Shown here piece after piece: positions 27,601-33,323 of a DNA stretch of 64,000 nt (positions are counted from its first letter, which is position 1; every line of letters starts with the position of its first letter). Origin of the DNA: Pararge aegeria. Taxonomy: Eukaryota; Arthropoda; Insecta; Lepidoptera; Nymphalidae. The notes beneath the pieces are model-generated. The model was not told the DNA's origin, ran no database searches, and worked only from the letters and a program-made list of their open reading frames with translations. Made by a program: the position numbers and the translations under genes. The DNA is taken from NCBI RefSeq assembly GCF_905163445.1, contig NC_053182.1:1798001-1862000 (forward strand). The letters run 5' to 3'.

Positions 27601-30600
27601 AATATCTGCTTGAGGTTCTGGGCCCAGAGGTGGAATAGGATGGTAGTTGTATCTGACACTCAAAGCCACAATAGGAACAGACCAGCAGTCGACCCAACCT
27701 TGAGTTTTTACACATTTTCGTCGCCATTTCGACGCCTTCAATCTACAAGGCAAAAGTTTCATATTTTTGTCAATCGACAATAAGAGTAGCCTTGAAGTAT
27801 TTACTTCAGGTAAATATAGACTCATATCGACAGCTTCTCCTTGCACCCAGATCTTCAGGGGTATGACATCAGGCAAAAAATCAATAAACGGCAAGTCGAA
27901 GGACACGTCCAGCAAATCACCGCAAAAAGCGACATGGTTATTTTCTTGATTTGTTGAGCTGCAATCAATCCAGTTGTATTGATTACTTAACGTAACCACT
28001 TCACACTCCTTCAGAAGTAGAGATATTTTCCATGTGTATGGAACAAAATGAAGAATATCTGGGCGTGCTTTGCTGGCCCAATCGTTAGTGAGATCTTGGA
28101 AAAAATCGATGTGTGTGTATACAAAATGTGCAGTTGCTTTACATCCAGTCAAAGATAGTTGCCAACATTGATGATGATTCCACACAAGGGGATAGTGGCA
28201 TTTGACTGTGTATTCCAGGGTTTCACTTTCAGCTAGGCTTCTGTATTGTAGACTAGTGGTTGCTTCTAAATGGAGCAATTGTCCAGTTATTTTCGTTGTA
28301 TATCCATCTTGAAGAACAATCCAGGGTAAAGTTACCTCAAGATATGACCCAGCTCCTATGTTTATGTGGACTGCATTTGTTTCTTTATTTTTCGTGAACA
28401 AGATATCTATTGTAGCTTCATTCAATGTTGATAATCGAATATCGAAAGACTGCATCTGTCTTCTATCTCCCGGTTTTGGCTGGGGGGTTACAACTAAGCT
28501 TTTGTAGTTTGGTGGGAAAAAGAACCTAAACAAATGATCTCTTTGTCGATCAGCCCACGGTCCATAACTAAAATCTGTTCCTTTTCCACACTTAATATCC
28601 AATCCCCATATAGGTGGTGCAGATTCGACAATGTCACCATTAGCTAGTTGCAGTAAAACAGGTTGCTCCGGGACCAAGCCTGGTTCATCCATGTAGAAGT
28701 AAACTTCAATATAATTCGAGCTCATAACGACAAACCCCTCTCCCATATATCTCGGCGGTTCGTCAACCATAGATGTGTAGTTTGGACTAGGAGCTAACAT
28801 GACTTTGCAGTTCTCTGCTTTGGCTTTTACAAAATGCATTAGGTGGTCTAAGCTAGATGCGGGAGGTTTCGTACTGTACATTAGATGGGCTTCTTCTAAG
28901 CTAACGGAAAATGTTGTTGGTACTAAACGATTACCGAATACAACACGTCCTGTGCATATATCAATTTTTATTACGGGAATGAGATCTCTCCAAGTTCTAG
29001 CCATAGCCGCTTCGGATCTGACTGTATCTTGTGCCCTTCGTCGTTTCTCGTTCGCGTCGTTCATAGCTTTATCCCGATCGGTAGAATCATCGTCGTCGTG
29101 TTGTTGTTTAATGACCGGATCGAGCCCGAATGTTTTCTCGAGTTCCGCGTATAGATCGCATCGATTATAAAAGTGCAATTCGAAACCATTTAGCATTATG
29201 GAGAGACGGGTGTCTGAGTGGGATAAATCTGTAACAAGGTAATACTGACACATCAATTGCTGTATAGTTAAAGCAAATTTGATAAGTTTAAAAGTTTAAC
29301 AAAATAGTGACAAATGAAAGGGTGATTATCGCTAGACAAATTATTGGATTATTTTTGTACACACCTTGTAAATAGCATATTTTACTACAGATAATATTAT
29401 TTACTGTAAAATATAGAACTGAATTCATGCTACACATGAGGGGCCACCAGCTAATTTGGTGGTGTTATAAGCGACGCGAGTCGACTATCACTTTAATATC
29501 GACTATCGCTCGACGCACCGCAAAGCAGTCGCTGACAAAATGTAATTATTTGACATAAACATGATTGTTTCCTTACCTTCCGACACATCTTTAGGCACGT
29601 ATGAACGCCACCACCGAAATATAAGATAGCCATCTTGAATTCGAAGTGTGTAGTCATAATTTATGTAGACTATATCACAGAACATAATCTTACCGGACAG
29701 CGCATTCAGTGTAAATGAACCTGTAAATTAAAATAAATAAATACCTATACTACGACAAAACACACATCGCCATCTAGCCCCAAAGTAAGCGAAGCTTGTG
29801 TTATGGGTACTAAGAAAACTGATGAATATGTTTATGAATAGGATACATAAATACTCATAATATAAATAAACATAAACACCCAATCACTGAAAATCATTCA
29901 TGTTCATCACACAAACACTTTCCAGTTGTGGGAAAAACCCCACAACCTTGGACTCAGAAAGCAGGGTCACTGCCCACTGCGCCAACAGGCTGCCTAATAT
30001 GTTATGTAAAGAAGCATGAGTGAAGAATATATGCACTAACTCATGCTACTTTTTAGCAGAATCTTACTACAAATGAACATACTTTACGTTACAAAAGAGT
30101 CTGTGTTTAGGAATTAAGTAAATTTTTTGCTTGCAATATGTGGCTCTGTAGGGAAAGCAAAGCAAATTTATGCATTGTGTTATACTTGTTTTTTGTGTTT
30201 TTTATTTTTGTGTTGTTTGCAGTATTCATTAACTAGCTATTTTTATTTAATTTGTTGTATTTAACACAATCAAATGGAAGTACTGTTACGGTAGACATAG
30301 AGTATGGAATTGCTAAACAGACATCATACAACAGTTGAAATTAGTATACTTTGTACAATAATTAGGAGTAGGTATTTAACATATCAAAGTCGTTAAGTTT
30401 TTTTTAATCCTATTTATCACTCCCAAACTATTTTGTTATTGAAGCACTGCAAGTTGACACTAAATACATGTTGATTATTGATGATTCATTAATTTATTGA
30501 CAGTGATTAAAAATAAGTCAGCAGACTGTTAGCAAATTGAGAGCTATATATTACAATAATACAATATGCTTATTGATAACAATAACCATTGTTGACTCAG

Positions 30601-31233
30601 GTGCCCTTATACTTAATGTCTGTCTGCCTGCAGCCTTATGTAAGGAATATTCCAGGCAGAGGCATTCAGCATGATTTCGTACTCAGCAGAAATAAAACCA
30701 GATCTAGCCTGCTTATACAAATCCATGTAGAAACCGTAAAGTTGAAACTGCTTAGTGTTTAATACTTGCTATTCCCTGTGGAGGTTTAGAAACGTCTGTG
30801 CTAATTTAATTAAAATATTTTTTGATGGAGTTTGTGCTTGCATAGAAATTGTCTATTAATTCTTCATTTGAATTTACTGACATTATGAAGGTGGGGAAAA
30901 CAAAAGGGCACTCCAGGTCTTTACAGTAACAATGGTGCATTACTTCATACATGTTACAAACCAAAAAAAACAGTCACACACATATAAATTATTAATATGG
31001 ACAAATTACCTATTTTAAAGTTTTCATCTTGGAAGTAGAACCTGTTGATGAGCCTGGTCAGTATGTAGCCCAGCACTCTGCTATTGTAATAAGTGATGTA
31101 CACAACCCACAGCATTGCTGATACAAGAGACACCAGGAGCAGGGCAAAGTTGCGGTCCATGGTGATCTCCGTAAAGTTTATTGCTGAGGAGTTCCATCTT
31201 TCTGCCACCGGATCCAGGGATCCGGTGTAATTC
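448..31233 (-). CDS. tweek: tweek / BLTP1 bridge-like lipid transfer protein (28 exons, 3' end beyond window)
   Basis: Giant rod-like lipid-transfer protein of the BLTP1 (KIAA1109, fly Tweek, worm LPD-3) family. Members bridge the ER and the plasma membrane, move bulk phospholipid along a hydrophobic groove, and in flies affect synaptic vesicle recycling. Exons were placed by AG/GT signals and phase. They join into 3,215 codons from ATG 31,160 with no internal stop. Seen: an N-terminal membrane helix (about residues 5-25), then YITYYNSR, FTLNALSGKIMF, GYLIFRWWRSYVP, LIPVIKID, DEPPRYMGEGFVV, CGKGTDFSYGPWADRQRD and FTKNKETNAVH, all family hallmarks by my recollection of BLTP1. The vertebrate protein is about 5,000 residues, so some 1,800 C-terminal residues should lie left of base 1. 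No paralogue fits as well. Confidence 0.95.
666..1257. other. tweek intron, no recognised feature
   Basis: AT-rich intron between exons 27 and 28. I see no repeat, RNA or coding signal in it. Confidence 0.6.
1258..1357 (-). CDS. tweek: tweek exon 27 (residues ~3110-3142)
   Basis: Phase 0 in, phase 1 out. Encodes VDVNLSLGQLIRNAMFEEAE then FQQYAFFNTRI. Donor GTAAGC. Confidence 0.93.
1743..1886 (-). CDS. tweek: tweek exon 26 (residues ~3062-3109)
   Basis: 48 codons, phase 0. Encodes RIQLTATTPSNSAVRLETGA, VEFELSNRVQNVPQPA and GLRLFARAQ. TATTPS-AVR-ETG is a strong BLTP1 signature. Confidence 0.94.
2199..2321 (-). CDS. tweek: tweek exon 25 (residues ~3021-3061)
   Basis: 41 codons, phase 0. Encodes EVNEVVQKVYGGEKPVPLWN then FSRILFSLLIRIK, directly continuing the conserved block of exon 24. 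Donor GTAAGT. Confidence 0.94.
2605..2800 (+). repeat. dispersed repeat, family R3
   Basis: Shares GACGACAGATCAGAATACAG-like sequence, GTACGAGGCGACTAAGG, TGCAATCACCAACCC and GGAGAGGCCTTTAATCCAGC with 43,780-43,990. A third, inverted and more diverged copy is at 4,515-4,640. Short, non-coding and SINE-sized; the class is unknown to me. Confidence 0.7.
2978..3108 (-). CDS. tweek: tweek exon 24 (residues ~2977-3020)
   Basis: Phase 1 in, phase 0 out. Encodes PEGVVLRAGRYLSATADIGL then FEHTLSTDLLNHLVFVQKVF. Near-identical in layout to vertebrate BLTP1. Confidence 0.95.
3165..3365 (-). repeat. tRNA-derived SINE, family S2 (3' part)
   Basis: Minus-strand copy of the family whose full example is at 9,811-10,066. 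It shares AGGCCGTGGTCCACCA and GGATTGGTGGACTCCACACG, then a tail toward GGCACGAGTCTCCTCC. Confidence 0.75.
3989..4160 (-). CDS. tweek: tweek exon 23 (residues ~2920-2976)
   Basis: Phase 0 in, phase 1 out. Starts VTEANIPAAASVALPAVSCR, then ARVLDCNDPSSDAHPAQPPH and an Asp/Ser/Ala-rich tail. Donor GTAGGC. A 21-bp minisatellite lies just upstream of its acceptor. Confidence 0.88.
4181..4294. repeat. 21-bp minisatellite in tweek intron
   Basis: Five tandem 21-base units of ATCAATCCATCAATCATCAT type with a partial sixth. Adjacent units differ at one to three bases. It begins 21 bases upstream of the exon 23 acceptor. The frames stay open only because the unit length is a multiple of three. Confidence 0.9.
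4315..4510 (+). repeat. tRNA-derived SINE, family S1 (3' part)
   Basis: Shares ACATGAATGTTTTTCAGTGT, the CATAACACAAGC...TTTACTTTGGGGC stretch and GATGGCGAT...TATTTATTTATTTATT with the fuller copy at 35,548-35,806. The tRNA-like head is missing. Confidence 0.85.
4515..4640 (-). repeat. dispersed repeat R3, inverted copy
   Basis: Reverse complement matches the TGCGATCACCAACCC and GGGAGAG landmarks of 2,605-2,800 and 43,780-43,990. Diverged at its ends. Confidence 0.55.
4660..4870 (-). repeat. LINE 3' end, family L2
   Basis: Carries CATGTAGGCCTATCACAGGC, then GCGTTCATAC and GAGGGTTCCAAACGCGCCCT. The same landmarks recur at 16,626-16,770, 37,050-37,260, 37,595-37,660 and 63,925-64,000. Orientation is inferred from the A/T-rich tail. 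The parent element is not in the window. Confidence 0.7.
4953..5099 (-). CDS. tweek: tweek exon 22 (residues ~2871-2919)
   Basis: 49 codons, phase 0. Encodes SLSITAALLPSLQAQYKMER, TAGRAHFTVDLPHHSLSFVT and KLQ. DLPHHSLSF matches the family block. Confidence 0.92.
5945..6520 (-). pseudogene. hAT transposase N-terminal fragment (TTF-type zinc finger)
   Basis: 191-residue ORF within the hAT element. Residues about 90-170 read KKGDKVTRMFNNKYYDNYSW, LSGFVHTNRLFCFHFVLLSN, VWNDKGYCDLNNFHKD. This matches the TTF/ZMYM-type finger of hAT transposases in spacing: FNxxYY...WL, CFxF, W..G..D, HxxAK. No RNase-H-like catalytic core or dimerisation region follows, so it is a truncated remnant. The true start codon is not certain. 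Confidence 0.7.
7080..7400 (+). mobile_element. LINE 3' end, family L1, nested in the hAT element
   Basis: Contains the L1-family hairpin (7,249-7,284), then GTGTACAATAAAGTGT and a (TTTTCA/TTTCA)n tail to about 7,400. It lies inside the hAT element and so inserted after it. No coding part remains. Confidence 0.75.
8060..8390 (+). mobile_element. LINE 3' end, family L1
   Basis: Nearly identical to 49,863-50,190: ATAGCTTTTCATAATATATA, ACACCACCTATTTGTTCTCG, the hairpin at 8,255-8,290, and a tail ACAAATAAAGAGTTTAAATA ending in AAATA repeats. Confidence 0.85.
8442..8618 (-). CDS. tweek: tweek exon 21, low-complexity (residues ~2812-2870)
   Basis: Exactly 59 codons, phase 0. Starts ELGVTRTSSRLSRGGGAGGG, then five glutamates and a proline/alanine-rich linker, and ends SDPLLQPLQLQFSLVLQ. 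The acceptor must be the CAG at 8,619-8,621, because a nearer CAG shifts the frame. The exon is extremely GC-rich. Confidence 0.88.
8619..9277. other. tweek intron, no recognised feature
   Basis: AT-rich with short A/T tracts near 9,020. ACGCACGCAC microsatellite-like sequence lies at 9,195-9,245. Nothing else seen. Confidence 0.5.
9278..9455 (-). CDS. tweek: tweek exon 20 (residues ~2752-2811)
   Basis: Phase 2 in, phase 0 out. Encodes TVVRVSVGKSQALYTWEGGR, VDLPQHPVALHGVMTRSSRQ and LSSTLQ. The HPVALHG-MTRSS block is a clear family signature. Confidence 0.93.
9811..10066 (+). repeat. tRNA-derived SINE, family S2, full example
   Basis: The head GGTGATAGCTCAGTGGGTAA resembles a tRNA A box, and GAGTTTGAATTCCAGCA resembles the B box about 40 bases later. 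The body carries GTGAAGGAAAACAT, GTGGAGTCCACCAATTCG and GGTGGACTACGGCC and ends in a GATGATGA-type tail. Other copies: 3,165-3,365, 11,995-12,085, 35,812-35,990, 50,370-50,510, 57,604-57,785, 58,731-58,860. Not a functional tRNA gene. Confidence 0.85.
10110..10277 (-). CDS. tweek: tweek exon 19 (residues ~2696-2751)
   Basis: Phase 2 on both sides. Encodes RTRLLASLSGLKLEAEITSL, QASLSASRARQWSLSGNLGR and TAIVLLEGPAPNH. Donor GTGCGT. Confidence 0.88.
10355..10560 (+). repeat. dispersed repeat R4 (ACGGCTGGACGGATTTGG type)
   Basis: Carries AACGGCTGGACGGATTTGGC, TTTCCGAGGGAAAATTGAAA and GAGCTAAGCCGCGGGCAGAC. The inverted copy is at 50,905-51,270. A widespread lepidopteran repeat type by my recollection; transposon class not determined here. 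Confidence 0.65.
10760..10888 (-). CDS. tweek: tweek exon 18 (residues ~2653-2695)
   Basis: Phase 2 on both sides. Encodes FSVSTELPEAYRGRVRPSSR then a Ser/Asn run and AMGMVVVGVA. Donor GTAGAT. Confidence 0.85.
11660..11831 (-). CDS. tweek: tweek exon 17 (residues ~2596-2652)
   Basis: Phase 1 in, phase 2 out. Starts GYSSLNEGAHTPMFPAEVPP, runs through a proline/alanine-rich linker and ends RCWRTVYLLLDLYANMPDAD. Very GC-rich. The donor (GTACAC) is imperfect, but it is the one that keeps the frame into exon 18. Confidence 0.87.
11995..12085 (-). repeat. SINE S2 tRNA-like head only
   Basis: The reverse complement reads GCAGTGATAGACTAGTGGTT...GGACTTCGGCTACACTTTCG...ATTTCGAATCCCAGCACGC, that is A and B boxes of the S2 family with the body missing. 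Confidence 0.7.
12193..12405 (-). CDS. tweek: tweek exon 16 (residues ~2525-2595)
   Basis: Phase 1 on both sides. Encodes SMSSLDKDSQYAVLEPKWDL, DPELSAVLGTDKETATPPRP and RPQSFAQKLRSTGKTVKGKL, the last block typical of BLTP1. Donor GTAAGT. Confidence 0.92.
12449..12580 (-). repeat. SINE S1 fragment
   Basis: Carries CACACATCGCCATCTAGCCC, AAAGTAAGCGTAGCTTGTGT and the TATGGGTATTAGATGACTGA run of S1 in minus orientation. Confidence 0.85.
12779..12902 (-). CDS. tweek: tweek exon 15 (residues ~2484-2524)
   Basis: Phase 0 in, phase 1 out. Encodes VNMPLLRLLHQISNMYQNVK then DTQSELRTQTNTS. A 16-bp perfect hairpin (12,921-12,957) sits 18 bases upstream of its acceptor. Confidence 0.9.
12921..12957. promoter_or_regulatory. 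perfect 16-bp hairpin next to tweek exon 15 acceptor
   Basis: CGAACTTTAACAATGG and its exact complement are separated by five bases. On the minus strand this lies 19-55 bases before the exon, which is branch-point territory. A role in splicing is inference only. Confidence 0.5.
13496..13707 (-). CDS. tweek: tweek exon 14 (residues ~2413-2483)
   Basis: Phase 1 in, phase 0 out. Encodes ETPAFLCEKISIDVDLKKVA, RQNVLYISRGQLKKHISTML and FNISIRFISQQ, strongly family-like. Donor GTGAGC. Confidence 0.92.
14008..14166 (-). CDS. tweek: tweek exon 13 (residues ~2360-2412)
   Basis: Phase 1 on both sides. Contains LGSKLSLLAWVDVFRIDIVV and GELARDRRHQTG. Two donors 12 bases apart keep the same phase: GTATGA after 14,008 and GTAAAG after 14,020. 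The protein could therefore have four residues more or fewer at this junction. Confidence 0.88.
14167..14553. other. tweek intron, no recognised feature
   Basis: No repeat or coding signal recognised between exons 12 and 13. Confidence 0.5.
14554..14734 (-). CDS. tweek: tweek exon 12 (residues ~2300-2359)
   Basis: Phase 0 in, phase 1 out. Encodes EPKSKKQIIPPSKMNPRAVA, SLYPLQGSLMLLDAHLVFQP and SALGVSPHQVAH. Donor GTGAGT. Confidence 0.9.
15007..15149 (-). CDS. tweek: tweek exon 11 (residues ~2252-2299)
   Basis: Phase 1 in, phase 0 out. Encodes YGTLKEDLPTVGSNPSLYSQ then SSDRAREDLYQWMAKQEPIK. Donor GTAAGT. Confidence 0.88.
15411..15500 (-). CDS. tweek: tweek exon 10 (residues ~2222-2251)
   Basis: Phase 1 on both sides. 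Encodes RAVQSSRASLVFPSLPFTRK then TPFQDDAIA. The RASLVFP block fits BLTP1. Donor GTAAGT. Confidence 0.88.
15501..16625. other. first part of long tweek intron, nothing recognised
   Basis: AT-rich. A 126-codon minus-strand open frame at 16,194-16,574 is hydrophobic and A/T-driven, and has no family features. Confidence 0.5.
16626..16770 (-). repeat. LINE 3' end, family L2
   Basis: TTCATGTAGGCCTATCACAG, CACTTATGAAGCGTTCATAT and AACCTAAAGCTAC match 4,660-4,870 in the same orientation. Confidence 0.7.
17267..17323 (-). CDS. tweek: possible cassette exon of tweek
   Basis: A 57-base GC-rich island in an AT-rich intron. Read on the minus strand between an AG and a GT, it is open and phase 1 on both sides, so it could be included or skipped without shifting the frame. 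It would add about 19 residues (ATAAAASARPRSFPSTPPS-like, low complexity). The acceptor tract is weak and the donor is GTTCGT, so this is a candidate only. Confidence 0.25.
17455..17650 (-). repeat. dispersed non-coding repeat
   Basis: Reverse complement reads GAGCGTGGTTGCCGGTGTAA, TTACAGGCTCATGAGACGTT and ATCAGCTGGGCTAGGTGGCA. I recall a common lepidopteran repeat of this type, but only one copy is in the window. Confidence 0.4.
17886..17920 (-). repeat. LINE L1 3' hairpin, isolated fragment
   Basis: The reverse complement TTGCCTAGAAGAGTCGCTAT...GTAGCGATAAGGCGACC is a diverged copy of the L1 3' hairpin, with the stem intact. Confidence 0.6.
18555..18750 (-). repeat. tRNA-derived SINE, family S3
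   Basis: The reverse complement begins TACTGGCGCAATGGTAGGCG (A-box-like), has GTTTGATTGCCGG (B-box-like) and ends near TTATCATCAGGTAAGATTGC. Related to 34,746-35,055, 46,316-46,390 and 63,455-63,540. Confidence 0.6.
18926..19031 (-). CDS. tweek: tweek exon 9 (residues ~2187-2221)
   Basis: Phase 0 in, phase 1 out. Encodes DSVEGWQEYQFDNEGLDENC then LLLNMDVDKLVTSLP. Donor GTGAGT. A 3.4-kb intron follows (to 15,500), and it holds a possible cassette exon at 17,267. Confidence 0.9.
19385..20040 (-). repeat. dispersed repeat R5, interrupted inverted copy
   Basis: The reverse complement contains both halves seen at 22,256-22,530 and 42,436-42,940: the ACATTATGTACTGTCTCTGA ... GTAGTTTTTACT part (19,890-20,015) and the CATGTGACT ... 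CGCGTGTCGGTC ... AATAGGGTTGTAA part (19,390-19,512). About 375 bases of other sequence separate them. Confidence 0.65.
20222..20347 (-). CDS. tweek: tweek exon 8 (residues ~2145-2186)
   Basis: Exactly 42 codons, phase 0. Encodes GVIVLTRQWKNILYTPLLLE then HNYKSKVMRPLNVTFALPDL. Canonical acceptor and a GTAAAA donor. Confidence 0.9.
20739..20784. repeat. perfect 20-bp inverted repeat with 6-base loop
   Basis: AGAAATATATATCCTGGCAT and its exact complement. The loop is TCCTAT. It is in a tweek intron, with no transposon features recognised. Confidence 0.9.
21010..21171 (-). CDS. tweek: tweek exon 7 (residues ~2091-2144)
   Basis: Exactly 54 codons, phase 0 on both sides. Encodes SRYGRHTPMAKQLREEPSLQ then LCAVLLRYALQAD and ends LSTLRQ, in the expected family order. 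Confidence 0.9.
21750..21985 (+). mobile_element. Penelope-like terminal fragment (family P) with hammerhead-like hairpin
   Basis: Contains CCGGAGGATGCTCCGGTGCG, GGAGCGAAAAGCACGTAGAG and then AGTACATTTTGGAACAACTG, colinear with 41,912-42,051 (minus) and 63,552-63,745. No coding domain. Assignment to Penelope-like elements is inference from the hairpin type and the mixed orientations of its copies. Confidence 0.45.
22047..22227 (-). CDS. tweek: tweek exon 6 (residues ~2030-2090)
   Basis: Phase 2 in, phase 0 out. Encodes LDWNLLSTASPAINAWMNPC and then NRLGIRVVALYRARARR, one of the best conserved family blocks. GC-rich, unlike its introns. Confidence 0.93.
22256..22530 (+). repeat. dispersed repeat R5, uninterrupted copy
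   Basis: AATACTTCACAGGCTTTAGA, ACATTATGTACTGTCTCTGA, CATAGTTTTTACTGAAAGAA, AAAATCATGTGACTTCTGAC, CGCGTGTCGGTCTTTTATCT and AATAGGGTTGTCATAAGTAA. Present three times in the window (also 19,385-20,040 and 42,436-42,940). Confidence 0.75.
22781..23289 (-). CDS. tweek: tweek exon 5 (residues ~1861-2029)
   Basis: Phase 0 in, phase 2 out. Starts GCQNGASEGQKENAIGYIMF, then FECGIEGVSVKVS. A lysine/glutamate-rich stretch and a proline-rich linker (PPVPPAPQEP) follow, and it ends DLKVVWFNFAAPPRTPITKK. The start lies upstream of the first Met because the frame is open to the acceptor. Confidence 0.93.
23290..23794. other. tweek intron with a short hairpin
   Basis: AT-rich. The only structure seen is a perfect 14-bp hairpin, CAACGTCTACAACT with its complement, at 23,673-23,705. 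Confidence 0.6.
23795..23940 (-). CDS. tweek: tweek exon 4 (residues ~1812-1860)
   Basis: Phase 1 in, phase 0 out. Encodes GKVHGQLRRTRNESSQLKDA and then ITGIPCQHSKVSFKF, matching the order of blocks in BLTP1. Donor GTACGT. Confidence 0.9.
24090..29228 (-). CDS. tweek: tweek giant exon 3 (5,139 bases, residues ~99-1811)
   Basis: One uninterrupted exon of 1,712 full codons, over half of the coding sequence in the window. The acceptor is at 29,228, so the few residues before DLSHSD in the longer open frame are intronic. It carries the conserved groove-forming N-terminal region: LIPVIKID, DEPPRYMGEGFVV, the CGKGTDF block, VGPSILLAYG and LQARNGSS. This is followed by a long Ser/Asn-rich, probably disordered stretch at about residues 1,180-1,480. 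It ends at LNI in phase 1 with donor GTAAGT. Confidence 0.95.
29577..29720 (-). CDS. tweek: tweek exon 2 (residues ~51-98)
   Basis: Enters and leaves in phase 1. Encodes GSFTLNALSGKIMF and GYLIFRWWRSYVP, the start of the first lipid-groove repeat, closely resembling the vertebrate orthologue. It joins to exon 3 as VSE-DLSHSD. Confidence 0.92.
29748..29997 (-). repeat. SINE S1, near full length
   Basis: Minus-strand copy running from CACACATCGCCATCTAGCCC to the tRNA-like head GGACTCAGAAAGCAGGGTCA. Includes ACAAACACTTTCCAGTTGTG. Confidence 0.85.
29998..31009. other. tweek first intron, no recognised feature
   Basis: AT-rich, about 1 kb, with no repeat landmarks or coding signal recognised. 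Confidence 0.5.
31010..31233 (-). CDS. tweek: tweek exon with N-terminal membrane anchor
   Basis: The reading frame stays open from an AG acceptor (exon edge 31,233) to a GT donor after FKI. The first in-frame ATG is at 31,160, in a strong Kozak context (ACCATGG), giving MDRNFALLLVSLVS and a transmembrane helix. A GTG at 31,208 is not a credible animal start. Because the frame is open up to a good acceptor, a further upstream exon may carry the true start. The donor leaves phase 1. Confidence 0.85.
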
Positions 31234-33255
31234 CTAAAATAAATTAATACAGTTCTTTATTTATTCTCATATAATTTCAATTTGTTAGTGTTATAATGAT
31301 ACATAGATATATATATATATTTATAGTGGTAGTAATAGTCAAATTTTGCACTCTGAGGTTGAGTAGTTAAACAGGCCAATCCTTATACTTTGCAAGCTAA
31401 CCACAAATCAAACAAGGACGATTGGACAATAGATAATGAAATAATAACAAGTTAAAATAAACATAGTTTCTTTATAAATGAAAAAAAAAAATTCAGAATC
31501 ATTTATTTCAACTAGGCCTACTTTATAAGCACTTTTGAAATGTCTGTTTGTAGTGACTCTACCATCTGTATGTTTTATTATAATATTTTAAATGCCAAAG
31601 TGTGTTTGCTTATTTCTCCTTCCTTCACACCCTAACTAATAATTCAATCAACTTGATTTTTGGCATACAGTTAGTTGAAGGGATGTAAAGTAACAAAAGC
31701 TACTTTTAATATAGGTACACGTTAAGATACTTCAGAAAACATTAACCATACAAACTAACAAATTGGTCTTCCAAACACAAAAAAATATGTCTACTATTAA
31801 CCGAGACAGATTGGTTTTACAAGATTTTGATTTTAAAGGCTAATCAAAATGTTTATGCTGATATCTTAATAACTTATATTTACAAACACTTATCAGGGTG
31901 ATTGTAAGCAGTCGAGCGACTAAAGAGGATTATTGGTCAATGCATCAATATGTTCAGAACAACAAATCTTAATGTTGTATCCATTTCAGTTTATATGATT
32001 TCAGTCACACTAGCCAAACTTTTGCATAAGTGTCCACACATAATAGAAGTTCTGAAGGTAATCTTAGAAGGTAAAGTAGTTCCATATAATAAGTCTTACA
32101 GGTGTAGCATTAGTGTAGTGTGTCAGAATTGTGGTATTGTAAACATCACTTTAACCATGGCAAAACAGTCTTGCGTAAGTACCTATGGTTAATATCCAAT
32201 CAGTTGCCAACTAATAACAGCACCTGACCGCTACCAAAAATGAAAATTCTGGTGAAAATTTGTTACTTAAAGCAGGACTTCTTTCGTGAGAAGGACTTTG
32301 GGTACTCGATCATTCTTAAAGTTGTGGAGGTCAGGTGATACTCGCTAAACAAAAAAATTATTAAAACCGTTAGATCGATTTATAATTATTAAACGTAGTC
32401 CCTGTTTAGCTATCAGGAGAAACCTATAGGGCGAACCATACATTCATTAATGTGTCACCCTTGATATAAACAAAAAGAAACGCAATAACACAGCCTTACA
32501 TTGCGAGGGCTTCAATCACTGGCACTGTTCACATTCTGATGGCAAGCACTCAAAGTGTATAGCTAATAAGAACTCAGCTAACATTTCCCACATAGGTTAA
32601 TAAATCATTAATTTTTAATTTATTTTCGCTATCCCAGTAATTCACTTCCCATTGCTTCGTTTTGACAGATTACTTGTTTAGTATTTTTTGACAGCTGATA
32701 TAGATTTTATACGTTCCATTACAACAAACGATAGGTTAGAAAGTAATTAATTATTATTGTTTGTTATTCATTTATTTAATATCACATGTAGAAGCATATT
32801 TTTCTTTGAAATTATTAAAACTATTCAGTAATTTATTCGGATTTTCAATACTACAGTTTTTTCACGACGTGGTGTATATTCTGAGCCACTAGTATCCTCT
32901 TTGGTTAGTAAGATCTGGGGGTATCTCTAAATTTTTTCAGTTCTATTCAGTTTTCCGACGTCTACCAGACTTTCGTTTTTGTTAAGGTTTGATCTTTCAA
33001 GAGCTTGAATTACAAACTTTTCAAGTATGTTGACGTTTCTATGCGTAATTGTTGTCGTTAAGCAACGAATCTCTGTTATTTTGTTGACTAAAAAACGTGA
33101 ATTCTGATCAAGTTGTTAAACATACTTTTAAATACAAATGTAATAAAATATTAAACAGACTGTAAAGAGTTTTATTATCATCTGTTTTTGTCATTTTGGT
33201 GGCTGCCTGTGAGCCATACCTACAGTTCTTCTCATATCATATAAAGTTATCCGCC
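31234..33255. promoter_or_regulatory. divergent intergenic region between tweek and the CFAP gene
   Basis: About 2 kb between the first placed exon of the minus-strand gene and the ATG of the plus-strand gene. It must hold both promoters, probably a tweek 5' exon, and the plus gene's 5' UTR. A LINE tail (31,485-31,560, minus) is the only recognised repeat. No CpG island or clear TATA box was identified. Confidence 0.6.
31485..31560 (-). repeat. LINE 3' tail, family L2 variant
   Basis: ATTCAGAATCATTTATTTCA, CTAGGCCTACTTTATAAGCA and CTTTTGAAA are the reverse complement of the tail at 57,215-57,265. Confidence 0.65.
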
Positions 33256-33323
33256 ATGGTTCAAAGCACTGAAAATTTAGTCGAAGCAGAGGAAGAAGCC
33301 TCTGTATACGGCCCTAAAGTCAG
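33256..33323 (+). CDS. CFAP43-like exon 1 (residues 1-22)
   Basis: ATG in CCGCCATGG, a strong Kozak context. Reads MVQSTENLVEAEEEASVYGP. Ends phase 2 at donor GTAGGT. Confidence 0.85.

Noticed and set aside
29229..29256. Extra residues MMCQYYLVT at the start of the giant tweek exon
   Set aside because: They lie upstream of a clear acceptor whose phase joins exon 2 exactly; they are intronic.
31160..31208. GTG at 31,208 as the start of the tweek N-terminal exon
   Set aside because: Animals rarely start at GTG. The frame is open further upstream to an acceptor, and ATG 31,160 has a strong Kozak context.
31950..32192. 80-codon plus-strand ORF in the intergenic region
   Set aside because: No recognisable domain or context; it could be chance in AT-rich DNA.
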